Shown here: piece after piece, positions 9,104 to 17,027 of the stretch
Layout of the letters: each line of letters starts with the position of its first letter
How positions within the stretch are numbered: position 1 is the stretch's first letter
DNA from: CAIOHW01 sp964432565
GTDB lineage: Bacteria > Bdellovibrionota > UBA1018
Assembly (NCBI GenBank): GCA_964432565.1
Contig: CAYSOA010000011.1
Location: 1 to 64,000 of the forward strand
Length of the DNA: 64,000 bases
Reading direction: 5' to 3'
The notes under the pieces: model-generated
Database searches by the model: none
Told to the model about the DNA's origin: nothing
What the model saw: only the letters and a program-made list of their open reading frames with translations
Translations under genes and position numbers: made by a program

Positions 9104-9673
9104 TCAGGTTTCGCGCTTCAGTGCCAGTAGCCGGAACACCTTGTAGCCGGCAGTGGCGGCCGTGTACATGATCTGTCGAATCGTCTGGTAGTGCACTCGC
9201 TTGTCCGCCTGAATGGCCAAAACACCATCAAAAGGCAGCGGGCTTCCCGTTTCGTCGCGGGCGCTGGATTTGGCCCGAAGCAGCTCGGCACGTTCCCGAG
9301 CCTGGACCAGTGCTGCATAAAGGGGTCTCACCTGGCGCCCATCTTCGGCAAGGTCCACGGGGCGAAGCGAGTAGGTGGCTTCGTCATCGAGCGAGCTCGA
9401 GTTGAGGTCGAATTCCACAATCCGTTCGTTTTCGAACGTCATGCCCTCAGGCGTGATGATGAGGTGAAGGCTGTCGGGCGGAAGGTCCTGCGAGGCCGAG
9501 ATGGGCAGCTTCAAGCCCGGCAGGGTCGTGAAGTTATTGGTCGAGGTCGAGTAGCTTTTGAGCAGAAAGACCAGGATGATCACGAGCACGTCCATCATGC
9601 TGGTGAGCTGCAGTTCGATCTCGCGCGGTTTTCTTCGGCCTCGTCTGAATCGAATCGAGCGTGTTCGGGCCAT
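9104..9673 (-). CDS. ExbD/TolR-family protein (second copy of the pair)
   Basis: A 189-residue biopolymer-transport protein with a basic N-terminus, one membrane helix at about 27-40 and a periplasmic C-terminal domain of about 140 residues. The helix carries the conserved proton-pathway Asp (M-M-D-V-L-V-I-I-L-V). ExbD/TolR subunits sit with ExbB/TolQ in a proton-driven inner-membrane motor. The ATG shares one base with the stop of the upstream tolR (TGATG), so the two are translated together. The sequence differs clearly from the adjacent tolR, which fits the AglQ/AglS arrangement of two TolR proteins with one TolQ-type AglR in Myxococcus gliding motors. Which copy corresponds to which is not decidable here. 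Confidence 0.87.
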   Translation of the reverse strand: MARTRSIRFRRGRRKPREIELQLTSMMDVLVIILVFLLKSYSTSTNNFTTLPGLKLPISASQDLPPDSLHLIITPEGMTFENERIVEFDLNSSSLDDEATYSLRPVDLAEDGRQVRPLYAALVQARERAELLRAKSSARDETGSPLPFDGVLAIQADKRVHYQTIRQIMYTAATAGYKVFRLLALKRET

Positions 9674-10218
9674 CAGTTCTCTCCCAGGATATTGCCGAAG
9701 ACCACTTCGGGAAAGAGGACCTTTACCGGCTCATCGATTCCGGTCTCGCTGTTCTGGCGGAAAAGTGGCGGATCGGTCGGCTCAAGGCCGCGCATGCTGT
9801 CCATGACGGCAATCAGAATGTCATACGAGGTATTCGCGGAGGGAACGAAAACCACCTTTTTTTCGTCGATGAACTGGCGTTTGACCTCGATCAGGGCCTC
9901 ATGAATCGCACGAGTGTCGGGAAGTCCTTCCTCGGTGTGAGGGATGACCTGGTTCTGGATCCGCTCGAACGGACTCCAGATCTCCGCTTCCTTTTCGCGA
10001 ATCGATACGGTCAGCTGGAGAGGCCTTTCTTCGAGCTTTTGTTCGAGCTGCTGCGGATTGATCTCGGGAGTCGGCGTTTCGATGGTCACCAGCGAAAGGA
10101 AGCTCATCGAGAAGAGCAGGAATCCGATGAGCGTGACCAGCGCGTCAAGCATCGGCACCAGATTGAGCTGGACCTCGGACGGGGTCGATCTCCGGCGGGT
10201 GCTGGGACGTTGAAGCAC
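9673..10218 (-). CDS. ExbD/TolR-family protein (first copy of the pair)
   Basis: A 181-residue TolR/ExbD homologue: basic N-terminus, then a membrane helix with the conserved Asp (N-L-V-P-M-L-D-A-L-V) at about 18-40, then a periplasmic region. It follows the TolQ/ExbB gene after a 6-base gap and is followed by a second tolR through a TGATG overlap. A tolQ-tolR-tolR set with no tolA, tolB or pal beside it argues against a standard Tol-Pal locus. Together with the opposite-facing FHA/AgmX cluster it suggests a dedicated motor. The Tol-Pal alternative is not ruled out, since tolB/pal could lie elsewhere. Confidence 0.87.
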   Translation of the reverse strand: MLQRPSTRRRSTPSEVQLNLVPMLDALVTLIGFLLFSMSFLSLVTIETPTPEINPQQLEQKLEERPLQLTVSIREKEAEIWSPFERIQNQVIPHTEEGLPDTRAIHEALIEVKRQFIDEKKVVFVPSANTSYDILIAVMDSMRGLEPTDPPLFRQNSETGIDEPVKVLFPEVVFGNILGEN

Positions 10219-10224
10219 GACGGG

Positions 10225-10890
10225 TTACTCCGCCTTCTCCGAGGAATGGCGATACTTGCGTGCCGAAAGCAGGTCGAGCAGCTTCACGCCGTACTCATCG
10301 ATCTCTTCAACGATCCTGCCGGCCTTGCTGCTGAGCATGCTGTGCACGACCATGGTGCCGATGGCCGTCACCAGACCAAAGGCGGTGGCGTTCATGGCTT
10401 CTGAGATACCGGCAGCCAGGATGGCCTGACGCTGCGCAGGGTCGGCGAGAGCAACCGCTCCGAAGGATTTGATCAGGCCCGAGATGGTTCCAAGGAGCCC
10501 CAGAAGGGTGGCGACGTTGGCAATCAGGGATAGATACGGAAGGTTGCGTTCGAGCTTGGGGATGACCTCCAGGCTGGCCGCATCCAGGGCGTTCTGAATC
10601 TGCTCTTGATCCCGTGATGCCCGCTGAAGGCCGGCCTTGATGACCCGGGCCAAGGCGGCATTGCCCGAACCGTTGCAAAGACGGATGGCACCGTCGAGGT
10701 CATTTCCGAGGATGTATTTCTGCACTTCGAACATGAAGGCTGAACCATTGAGGCTGGCCTGTCCGAGACGGAGGAACCGCTCCAGAGTGAGGCCGATACT
10801 GAATGCCAGGCTGGCCGCGATCAGCCACATGGCAAATCCGCCCTGTTGGAATGCTTCGCCGATGAAGTGGATGAAATTTCCCGATTCCAT
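10225..10890 (-). CDS. MotA/TolQ/ExbB proton-channel protein
   Basis: A 221-residue member of the MotA/TolQ/ExbB family. The first membrane helix is at about 16-38. A long cytoplasmic loop follows (about 45-115), then two C-terminal helices: one around the I-A-N-V-A-T-L-L-G-L-L-G-T-I-S-G-L-I motif (about 122-142) and one around A-L-V-T/A-F-G-L-V-T-A-I-G-T (about 168-186). These G/T-rich helices form the channel in TolQ and MotA. The gene leads a three-gene operon with two tolR genes. A good sigma70-like promoter lies about 80 bases upstream. In the Myxococcus Glt/Agl machinery the equivalent protein is AglR, the motor stator. I propose the same role by context. Confidence 0.88.
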   Translation of the reverse strand: MESGNFIHFIGEAFQQGGFAMWLIAASLAFSIGLTLERFLRLGQASLNGSAFMFEVQKYILGNDLDGAIRLCNGSGNAALARVIKAGLQRASRDQEQIQNALDAASLEVIPKLERNLPYLSLIANVATLLGLLGTISGLIKSFGAVALADPAQRQAILAAGISEAMNATAFGLVTAIGTMVVHSMLSSKAGRIVEEIDEYGVKLLDLLSARKYRHSSEKAE

Positions 10891-10978
10891 GGGTTCCTCG
10901 TTCTTGGTTCTCGCTAGTTTCTAGCGCGCAACGGAAGCGGTGCGACTCCATGCACCTAACCCTGCGTATTTAAATCAA

Positions 10979-11006
10979 AGGATAACCGAACTCTTCAGAC
11001 GGTCAA
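10979..11006 (-). promoter_or_regulatory. Putative sigma70-type promoter for the tolQ-tolR-tolR operon
   Basis: Read on the minus strand: TTGACC (11006-11001), a 16-base spacer, then TATCCT (10984-10979). The TolQ start is about 88 bases further on. It lies in the only sizeable non-coding gap in front of the operon, after the end of trxA. Confidence 0.5.
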
Positions 11007-11059
11007 TTTTTATTATCGCGCCACGGCAGCGATCCCGATGGCTCGCGCCATCGCAGCAA

Positions 11060-11392
11060 TCAGAGGTGCTTCTCGATGACCTGCGCAATCGCATCCTTCG
11101 GCTGGTTGCCCACAAGCTGATCCACCAGCTGGCCGTTCTTCAGAAAAATCAGCGTCGGAATGCCGCGAACGTGAAACTTTCCCGGGGTTTCCGGATTTTC
11201 GTCCACGTTCATCTTGAAGACATTCACCTTGCCGGCGAACTGGTCGGCAAGTGCATCGATCGTGGGCCCGAGCAGGCGGCACGGGCCGCACCATTCCGCC
11301 CAGAAGTCGACCACGGTCAGTTGAGCCGAGGGCAGCACCTCGTTGGAAAAGTTTCCATCGGTCGCGGTTTTGACGTTCACAGAGTTGGCCAT
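11060..11392 (-). CDS. trxA: Thioredoxin 1
   Basis: A 110-residue thioredoxin with the canonical active site W-C-G-P-C at 34-38, preceded by V-V-D-F-W-A-E and followed by the cis-Pro region G-I-P-T-L. It reduces disulfides in cytoplasmic proteins and serves as electron donor for ribonucleotide reductase and others. The ATG at 11392 has AGAGGAA at 9-10 bases and gives the normal family length. The frame is open 35 codons upstream but with no thioredoxin-like residues. It is transcribed divergently from gmhA and separated from the downstream tolQ operon by its own non-coding gap. Confidence 0.95.
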   Translation of the reverse strand: MANSVNVKTATDGNFSNEVLPSAQLTVVDFWAEWCGPCRLLGPTIDALADQFAGKVNVFKMNVDENPETPGKFHVRGIPTLIFLKNGQLVDQLVGNQPKDAIAQVIEKHL

Positions 11393-11416
11393 TTTTAGTT
11401 CCTCTTTCGATTGGAT

Positions 11417-11434
11417 CTCGGGCCGGGGCCCGAG
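11417..11434. promoter_or_regulatory. Inverted repeat in the trxA-gmhA divergent intergenic region
   Basis: CTCGGGC, a 4-base CGGG spacer, then GCCCGAG: a perfect 7-bp inverted repeat about 25 bases upstream of the trxA ATG. It could be an operator or a hairpin in the trxA leader. GC-rich palindromes arise easily by chance, so the functional claim is weak. Confidence 0.3.
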
Positions 11435-11513
11435 GGTTCGGTCGCGATTCCTTCTCAGATCACCTGAAGATTTCTCTCGCAACTGCCTGCAATTCAAGGA
11501 TAAGTCTTCAAGT

Positions 11514-12107
11514 ATGAGTAAACCGCTGGACTATCTCACTCAAACTTCTGCAGAGTCAACGGCCATCCGTGACCAGTTTCTTCGAGATCAGGGGGAGCTG
11601 CTGGTCAGGGCATCCCAGATGATCGCCGAATGCCTGGAGCGCTCCGGAAAGGTTTTGATTTGTGGAAACGGGGGGTCTGCCGCCGATGCGCAGCACATGG
11701 CCGCCGAGATGGTGGGGAGAATGCTGGTCGAGCGCCGGGCCCTTCCTGCCATTGCCTTGACGACAGACACGTCGAATCTGACGGCTGTTGGCAATGACTA
11801 TGGGTATGAGTGGGTGTTCTCGCGTCAGGTCGAAGCTCTTGCCCGTCCCGAGGATCTGTTGATTGCGATCTCGACTTCAGGCAACAGCGCCAACGTTCTG
11901 CGTGCCGTCGAGTCTGCACAGAAGATCGGTTGCCCGGTGATTAGTCTCACGGGAGGCACGGGTGGCCAGCTGGCGTCGCTTTCGACGATCAATCTCAATG
12001 CTGCGGGGGGGCGTAACTCTTCGCGCATTCAGGAGACCCATATCTTCATCGTGCACAGCCTGGTCGACCTGCTCGATCGATTCTTCCTTTCGGGAACCCC
12101 TGCATGA
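11514..12107 (+). CDS. gmhA: Sedoheptulose-7-phosphate isomerase (GmhA/DiaA family SIS protein)
   Basis: A 197-residue SIS-domain protein. Key segments are G-N-G-G-S-A-A-D-A-Q-H at about 50-60, T-T-D-T-S-N-L-T-A-V-G-N-D-Y around 83-96, I-S-T-S-G-N-S-A-N-V-L around 118-128, and Q-E-T-H-I-F-I-V-H near the C-terminus. These match GmhA, which converts sedoheptulose 7-phosphate to D-glycero-D-manno-heptose 7-phosphate for LPS inner-core heptose. The close relative DiaA (replication initiation factor) shares the fold; the full QETHxxxxH set favours GmhA. The ATG at 11514 is chosen because the earlier open frame overlaps trxA. The stop overlaps the next ATG (ATGA), coupling it to the RDD gene. Confidence 0.88.
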   Translation: MSKPLDYLTQTSAESTAIRDQFLRDQGELLVRASQMIAECLERSGKVLICGNGGSAADAQHMAAEMVGRMLVERRALPAIALTTDTSNLTAVGNDYGYEWVFSRQVEALARPEDLLIAISTSGNSANVLRAVESAQKIGCPVISLTGGTGGQLASLSTINLNAAGGRNSSRIQETHIFIVHSLVDLLDRFFLSGTPA

Positions 12108-12691
12108 ATCGCGATGCGGGCCGGATTCTCGAATTCGTTCGAAAGCTCTTCACCCTGCTTCATCGAACCATCGAGACGATTCTGGATCGCCTGAAAGATG
12201 CCCAGGATAGCGTGACCGATACGGTTCGCAGCACGCTGCCCGAAGGGGCTCGTGTGAAAGTGGCCGTGATGCAGCGAGTGGCGGCGAAGGCCGTCGACAT
12301 GGTGCTGACCGTGCTGATTGCGGCGCTCGTCTGGTACCCGATCGGCCCCTTTCTGGCGATCGCCTACAGCCTGCTTGCCGATGGAATCGATCGTTGGGGG
12401 TTTTCGGGACAGAGCGTCGGCAAGCGGATCGTGGGTTTGCGGGTGGTGCGAGTTCTTGATGGCTCTCCCGCGCGCTGGCGCGAGTCGGCATTGAGGAATC
12501 TTCCTGCAGGAATTGCGACATTTTTTGCCATCATTCCTCTATGGGGATGGATCATTTTCGTTCTGGTGGGCATTCCGCTGGCCCTGATCGAGGTTTTTCT
12601 CATGCTCAAGCTCGAGCATGAGACCCGTCTCGGAGATGTGATGGCCGACACCCGGGTGATCGAATTGCCGCGTCAGTCGCGCGAAATCTGA
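12104..12691 (+). CDS. RDD-family membrane protein with N-terminal helical extension
   Basis: A 195-residue protein. Residues 1-55 look like an amphipathic, charged helix. From about 57 the RDD domain starts with Q-R-V-A-A-K-A-V-D-M-V, carrying the typical Arg and Asp, and continues through two hydrophobic pairs (about 64-90 and 135-170). The conserved motif G-Q-S-V-G-K-R-I-V-G-L-R-V-V lies between them. RDD proteins are small integral membrane proteins, some linked to ion or stress responses; the substrate is unknown. The start overlaps the gmhA stop by 4 bases, and polA follows after 19 bases, so the three may be one transcript. Confidence 0.8.
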   Translation: MNRDAGRILEFVRKLFTLLHRTIETILDRLKDAQDSVTDTVRSTLPEGARVKVAVMQRVAAKAVDMVLTVLIAALVWYPIGPFLAIAYSLLADGIDRWGFSGQSVGKRIVGLRVVRVLDGSPARWRESALRNLPAGIATFFAIIPLWGWIIFVLVGIPLALIEVFLMLKLEHETRLGDVMADTRVIELPRQSREI

Positions 12692-12710
12692 GTTCGTTCA
12701 GGAGGTTTTC

Positions 12711-15503
12711 ATGGTCACGAAGAGCGGTGCGACTGCGGATCCGAAGCAGACGCTTTACCTTATCGACATCAGTTCGTTCATTTTTCGGGCCTTTTATGCC
12801 ATCCGGCCGCTGACCAGTCGCACGGGCGAGCCCACCAACGCCATCTATGGTGTGGCGTCGATGCTTCAAAAGCTGATCGATGATGCCAGACCCGAGTACC
12901 TCGTCGTGGCTTACGATTCGAAGGAGCCGTCCTTTCGCAAGGAGCGCTACGCCGAGTACAAGGCCAATCGATCGGCGCCTCCGGATGATCTGGTTCCACA
13001 GTTTGATCGCATCGAGGAACTGGTTCGGCTCATGGGCATCCATTCGTTTCGCGTGCCGGGCGTTGAAGCGGATGATTTGATCGGCACGCTCGCCAATCGT
13101 TGGTTCGAGTTGTCTCCGCAGCACGAAGTGGTGATCGTTTCGGGCGACAAAGATCTCATGCAGCTGGTCAATCACCGGGTGAAGATGCTCGATACGCTCA
13201 AGAACGTTCTTTACGACGGGGCTCAGGTCGAGGCGAAGATGGGCGTTCCACCCGGGCAGGTTCGGGACTATCTGGCACTCGTGGGAGACAGCTCGGACAA
13301 TATTCCGGGAGTTTCAGGAATTGGTCCGAAGGGGGCAGTGGAGCTGCTCCGACAGTTTGGCTCGCTGGAAGCAGTGCTCGCCGCCGCTTCAGCGGGACAA
13401 GTGACTGGGAAGAAGGGCCAGACGATTGCCGAACAGGCCGAGATCGCCCGGCTCTCGCAGGAGCTGGCGACCGTGCGGACGGACATCGACCTCGCGGTTT
13501 CGGAGAAGGATTTTGAGTTCCGTTTTTCGCCGGGAGAGTCGTGCCTCGAGTTTCTGAAAAACCTCGACTTTCATGCGCTGGTGGAGAAGTGGAGAATGCG
13601 CGGAACGGGCAGCGCGGATGCGGCTGCCCCTCAACGTTCCGATTCACCCAGCAGTGCAGCCGTTCATCCCGAGGCTTCGGTTCAATCCATATCAACACCC
13701 AAGCTGTCCCCAACCGATTTTCGCACCGTCCTCACCGAAACACAGCTGGGTGAAGTCCTTCGCGAGATTGAGGCCTCCTGCGAATTTGGCTTTGATCTCG
13801 AGACGACTTCATTGAATCCACGCGAGGCAGAGGTGGTTGGCGTCGCGATCTGCGCGCTCGATTCCCATGCCTGGTACATTCCCGTGGGGCATCGTGGCAC
13901 TTCACAGCAGCAGCTTTCCTGCGACCTGGTGTTCGCCCGCCTCAAACCGTATCTCGAAGATCCACGCTACAAGAAGATCGGCCAGAATCTGAAGTACGAT
14001 ATGTCGGTCTGCCTGCAGCAGGGGATCGCCTTCGATGGGATCGGTGCCGACACGATGGTGGCCGCCTACGTGCTGGACGTCGAGGGTCGACATGACCTGA
14101 AGACGCTGGCTGCGCGTTACCTGGGTTACGAGGTGCTTTCGTACGAGGAAGTCTGCGGAAAAGGGAAGGATCAGATTGGGTTTGATCTGGTGCCGATCGA
14201 CCTTGCGACGCGCTATTCGGCCGAGGACGCCTGGATTGCCGTGCAGCTCTGGCGTGAACTGCATCGGCGACTGGAAGCCGAGCGCCTGATGGAGGTCTTT
14301 GCTCGTGTGGATCTGCCCCTCGTGGCGGTTCTCGCACGGATGGAGGCGGCCGGAGTAGCGATCAACGAACCCTGGTTGGCTCAGCTCTCGAAGGAGTTCG
14401 GTGAGGGCTTGCGTGCGATTGAGGCGAAGATCGCGGCCTTTACGACCGGGCCGATCAATCTCAATTCACCCAAGCAACTGGCCCATCTGCTGTTTGAAGA
14501 GCTCAAGCTTCCGGTGCAATCGAAGACCAAGACGGGCTTTTCGACCGACGCAGCCACACTCGAGGCTCTGGCGCCTCTGCATGAAGTGCCGAGACTCCTT
14601 CTGGAGTACCGCGAGATCGCCAAGCTCAAGGGCACCTATGTCGATCCGCTGCCTCAACTCCGAGACGCCCGCGATGGGCGCATTCATGCCAGTTTCAACC
14701 AAGCCGTAACGGCCACGGGGCGGCTTTCGAGTTCGGATCCGAACCTCCAGAACATTCCGATTCGATCGGATCGCGGCCTCCGGATTCGGGGCGCTTTCGT
14801 GCCTGCGCCCGGAAACGTGCTGGTTGCGGCCGACTATAGCCAGATCGAGCTGCGGCTTCTGGCTCATATGAGTGAAGATGAGGAGCTCGTGCGTTCGTTC
14901 CGCGCGGACGAGGACGTCCACCGCCGCACGGCAGGTGAACTGTTCGGCGTCGCTCCGGAGCAGGTCGACGATCGTCAGCGGAGCATTGCCAAGGCCATCA
15001 ACTTCGGTCTCATGTACGGCAAGACACCGTTCGGCCTCGCTCAGGAACTTCATATTTCGCGAAAAGAAGCTGCCGAGATGATTGAGCGCTATTTTACTCG
15101 GTATAGCGGCGTGAAGCGCTTTCTCGACGGTCAGATCCTGTCGGCAAAGGAGAAAGGCTTCGTGACAACACTGCTGGGCCGCAGGCGAGTGCTGGCCGAT
15201 ATCCATTCAAAGAATCCTGCGATGCGCGCGAACGCCGAACGCATGGCGATGAATACCCCCATTCAGGGCACGGCTGCCGACCTGATGAAGCTCGCGATGA
15301 TCGAGCTGGATGAGGCTCTGAAGAAGGGTGGTTACCGCTCGAAGTTGATCATTCAGGTGCATGATGAAGTGGTGCTGGAGTGTCCGGAAGACGAAGTTGA
15401 AAAAGTCGAGTCACTCGTCGTGAAGACCATGGAGGGGGCGCTCGAACTCTCGGTTCCACTGAGGGTCAATTCCGCCCATGGCAGAAACTGGATGGAGCTG
15501 TAG
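12711..15503 (+). CDS. polA: DNA polymerase I
   Basis: A 930-residue full-length PolA. Residues about 1-290 are the 5'-3' flap/exonuclease domain. About 335-520 is the 3'-5' proofreading domain, with its acidic residues intact (F-D-L-E-T-T, then N-L-K-Y-D, and Y-S-A-E-D-A), so proofreading is probably active, unlike in Taq or Bacillus PolA. The C-terminal part is the family A polymerase with D-Y-S-Q-I-E-L-R (motif A), R-S-I-A-K-A-I-N-F-G-L-M-Y-G (motif B) and Q-V-H-D-E-V (motif C). It fills gaps and replaces Okazaki primers. The ATG has AGGAGG 6 bases upstream. The domain linker (about 300-330) is low-complexity, rich in Ser, Ala and Pro. Confidence 0.97.
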   Translation: MVTKSGATADPKQTLYLIDISSFIFRAFYAIRPLTSRTGEPTNAIYGVASMLQKLIDDARPEYLVVAYDSKEPSFRKERYAEYKANRSAPPDDLVPQFDRIEELVRLMGIHSFRVPGVEADDLIGTLANRWFELSPQHEVVIVSGDKDLMQLVNHRVKMLDTLKNVLYDGAQVEAKMGVPPGQVRDYLALVGDSSDNIPGVSGIGPKGAVELLRQFGSLEAVLAAASAGQVTGKKGQTIAEQAEIARLSQELATVRTDIDLAVSEKDFEFRFSPGESCLEFLKNLDFHALVEKWRMRGTGSADAAAPQRSDSPSSAAVHPEASVQSISTPKLSPTDFRTVLTETQLGEVLREIEASCEFGFDLETTSLNPREAEVVGVAICALDSHAWYIPVGHRGTSQQQLSCDLVFARLKPYLEDPRYKKIGQNLKYDMSVCLQQGIAFDGIGADTMVAAYVLDVEGRHDLKTLAARYLGYEVLSYEEVCGKGKDQIGFDLVPIDLATRYSAEDAWIAVQLWRELHRRLEAERLMEVFARVDLPLVAVLARMEAAGVAINEPWLAQLSKEFGEGLRAIEAKIAAFTTGPINLNSPKQLAHLLFEELKLPVQSKTKTGFSTDAATLEALAPLHEVPRLLLEYREIAKLKGTYVDPLPQLRDARDGRIHASFNQAVTATGRLSSSDPNLQNIPIRSDRGLRIRGAFVPAPGNVLVAADYSQIELRLLAHMSEDEELVRSFRADEDVHRRTAGELFGVAPEQVDDRQRSIAKAINFGLMYGKTPFGLAQELHISRKEAAEMIERYFTRYSGVKRFLDGQILSAKEKGFVTTLLGRRRVLADIHSKNPAMRANAERMAMNTPIQGTAADLMKLAMIELDEALKKGGYRSKLIIQVHDEVVLECPEDEVEKVESLVVKTMEGALELSVPLRVNSAHGRNWMEL

Positions 15504-15612
15504 GCAGCGCCATGCCACGCTGCCGTGCGCGTGGCGACGCGAGCTCTCGAGCTGCTCGGGTCTCGGATGCCTTCAGGCGCTCCGCAAGTTCATTCGCAAG
15601 GCGGAGGCCAGT

Positions 15613-16521
15613 TTAGAGTCGTGATGCCTTCTGTTGTTCCCGAAAACGACGGGTTCGCACCTCCGGCGCATCCAGGAAGTTCCACTCCGAGGCCAGGCGA
15701 TCGAGCTCGCGTGCACGAGCTTCATCAAACGGATGGGTCGGAAAAAGCAACTGCTGACCGATCTCCTTCTCTCCGGACTTCACCAGGCGCTTCGCCGTTG
15801 AGAAGGCGCGCGAAAGAAAACGCGCCAGCGCCCGACCGTCATATCCCGCCCCGGCCAGGATCCGGATGGCCTCTCGATCCGCATCGCGCTCCTGGTCGCG
15901 ACTGAAGCCGGACTTCAGCAGGCTTCCGACCCCCTTGCCGAGATGATTGTCATAGAAGGTCGACAGGTCTTCGGCGTCATCTTCCGGGGCTCCCGTGCTG
16001 CTCAGGGCATTCAGCGGGTCGAGAAGATGCAGGAAGCGAGATCCCGCCTCGATCTTTCGATCCACGCTCTCGCGCTGTCTCATGGCCCGTACGCCGTCAT
16101 GATGGGCAACATGGGCAATCTCATGAGCCAGCACTGCGGCAAGCTCCTCTTCGCTCTGGAGGGCATCCAGCATGCCTTCCGACAGAAAGATCATCCCGCC
16201 GGGCGCTGAAAACGCCGCCGGATCCTTTCCATGAACCAAGGTGACCCGGTACCCCTTGAAGGTCACGGGGCGCTTCGAAAATCCTGCCAGATATCGGGCC
16301 ATAGTCGTGGCGTAGGCGTTAAAACTCGTTTTGATGGGGGCATTCACGACAAGCCGCCGGGCGGCGACCTCAACGCCCAGGGCATGCTCCTGCTCCTCGG
16401 TGATTCGTTCGTTCTCCGGGATCGCAGTGTTCGAATCAGATCGAAGCATCGCGCTCCCGCAGCCGGAAATGAAGAAGAGCATTCCAACCGCGACCCCCCA
16501 CCGACTCATCTGATGGATCAT
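15613..16521 (-). CDS. M48-family zinc metalloprotease lipoprotein (BepA/LoiP-like)
   Basis: A 302-residue protein with a lipoprotein signal peptide (lipobox I-S-G-C, Cys 21) and the zinc motif H-E-I-A-H at 133-137. The third ligand Glu is at about 211 in Q-E-R-D-A-D. This matches periplasmic M48 proteases that degrade misassembled outer-membrane proteins. Ser 23 follows Gly 22, with no Asp at +2, which by E. coli rules suggests outer-membrane targeting; those rules may not hold here. The start overlaps the stop of the SH3 gene by 4 bases (ATGA), so it is translationally coupled to the cyclase-SH3-protease operon. Unlike BepA, no C-terminal TPR region is visible. Confidence 0.87.
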   Translation of the reverse strand: MIHQMSRWGVAVGMLFFISGCGSAMLRSDSNTAIPENERITEEQEHALGVEVAARRLVVNAPIKTSFNAYATTMARYLAGFSKRPVTFKGYRVTLVHGKDPAAFSAPGGMIFLSEGMLDALQSEEELAAVLAHEIAHVAHHDGVRAMRQRESVDRKIEAGSRFLHLLDPLNALSSTGAPEDDAEDLSTFYDNHLGKGVGSLLKSGFSRDQERDADREAIRILAGAGYDGRALARFLSRAFSTAKRLVKSGEKEIGQQLLFPTHPFDEARARELDRLASEWNFLDAPEVRTRRFREQQKASRL

Positions 16522-17027
16522 CGCTGCGTCCTCGCTGAGGCGGGTTGAAATCGCCCTTCACGGACGAACCGCTGGAATGACTCTTCGGGGATCTCGATCT
16601 TCTCGAATTCCTCGACCCTTCGAAGTCCTTCCTGCTTCTCGGAATCCGATACGCTGCCCTGCTCGCCGACGTTGAAGCCCTTGCCGGCGGTGAGAATGCC
16701 ATTCTTCGATCCTTCCACCCGAGTTCCCGATCGAACTTCAAACTGGCTGGTTGAAATGAGCGCCGACGCTGGCAGCCAGCCTTCGATCTTGGTCCGACCA
16801 GGCACTCGCACCCGTGTCCATGCGCCCTCGTGCGCGAGCACCACGAGCTTCGTCTGATAGGAGAGGGCCTTGCCCGGCACGGTGCGCGCTACGAAAGAGG
16901 GTTCGGTTCTGAGTGCGATGGAATACACTTGGACCATCAGCACTTCCGCCGCATCAGTGGCGCCGAGAGAAGGGCTCGAAAGTCCGAGCGCGACACAGGT
17001 CAAAAGTAGTCTCACGCTATTTCTCAT
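16518..17027 (-). CDS. Exported bacterial SH3-domain protein
   Basis: A 169-residue protein with a signal peptide (basic M-R-N, hydrophobic stretch to about 20, cleavage near S-L-G-A). A bacterial SH3 fold covers about 27-90: Y-S-I-A-L-R-T-E-P, then G-A-W-T-R-V-R, then E-G-W-L-P-A-S-A-L. Such SH3 domains usually bind peptidoglycan or cell-wall peptides. The C-terminal 75 residues are Gly/Ser- and Glu-rich with no recognised domain. The ATG at 17027 has GGAGG 6 bases upstream and lies 11 bases inside the cyclase gene. It sits between a cyclase and a protease, suggesting an envelope-related output of the operon, though no direct link is shown. Confidence 0.78.
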   Translation of the reverse strand: MRNSVRLLLTCVALGLSSPSLGATDAAEVLMVQVYSIALRTEPSFVARTVPGKALSYQTKLVVLAHEGAWTRVRVPGRTKIEGWLPASALISTSQFEVRSGTRVEGSKNGILTAGKGFNVGEQGSVSDSEKQEGLRRVEEFEKIEIPEESFQRFVREGRFQPASARTQR

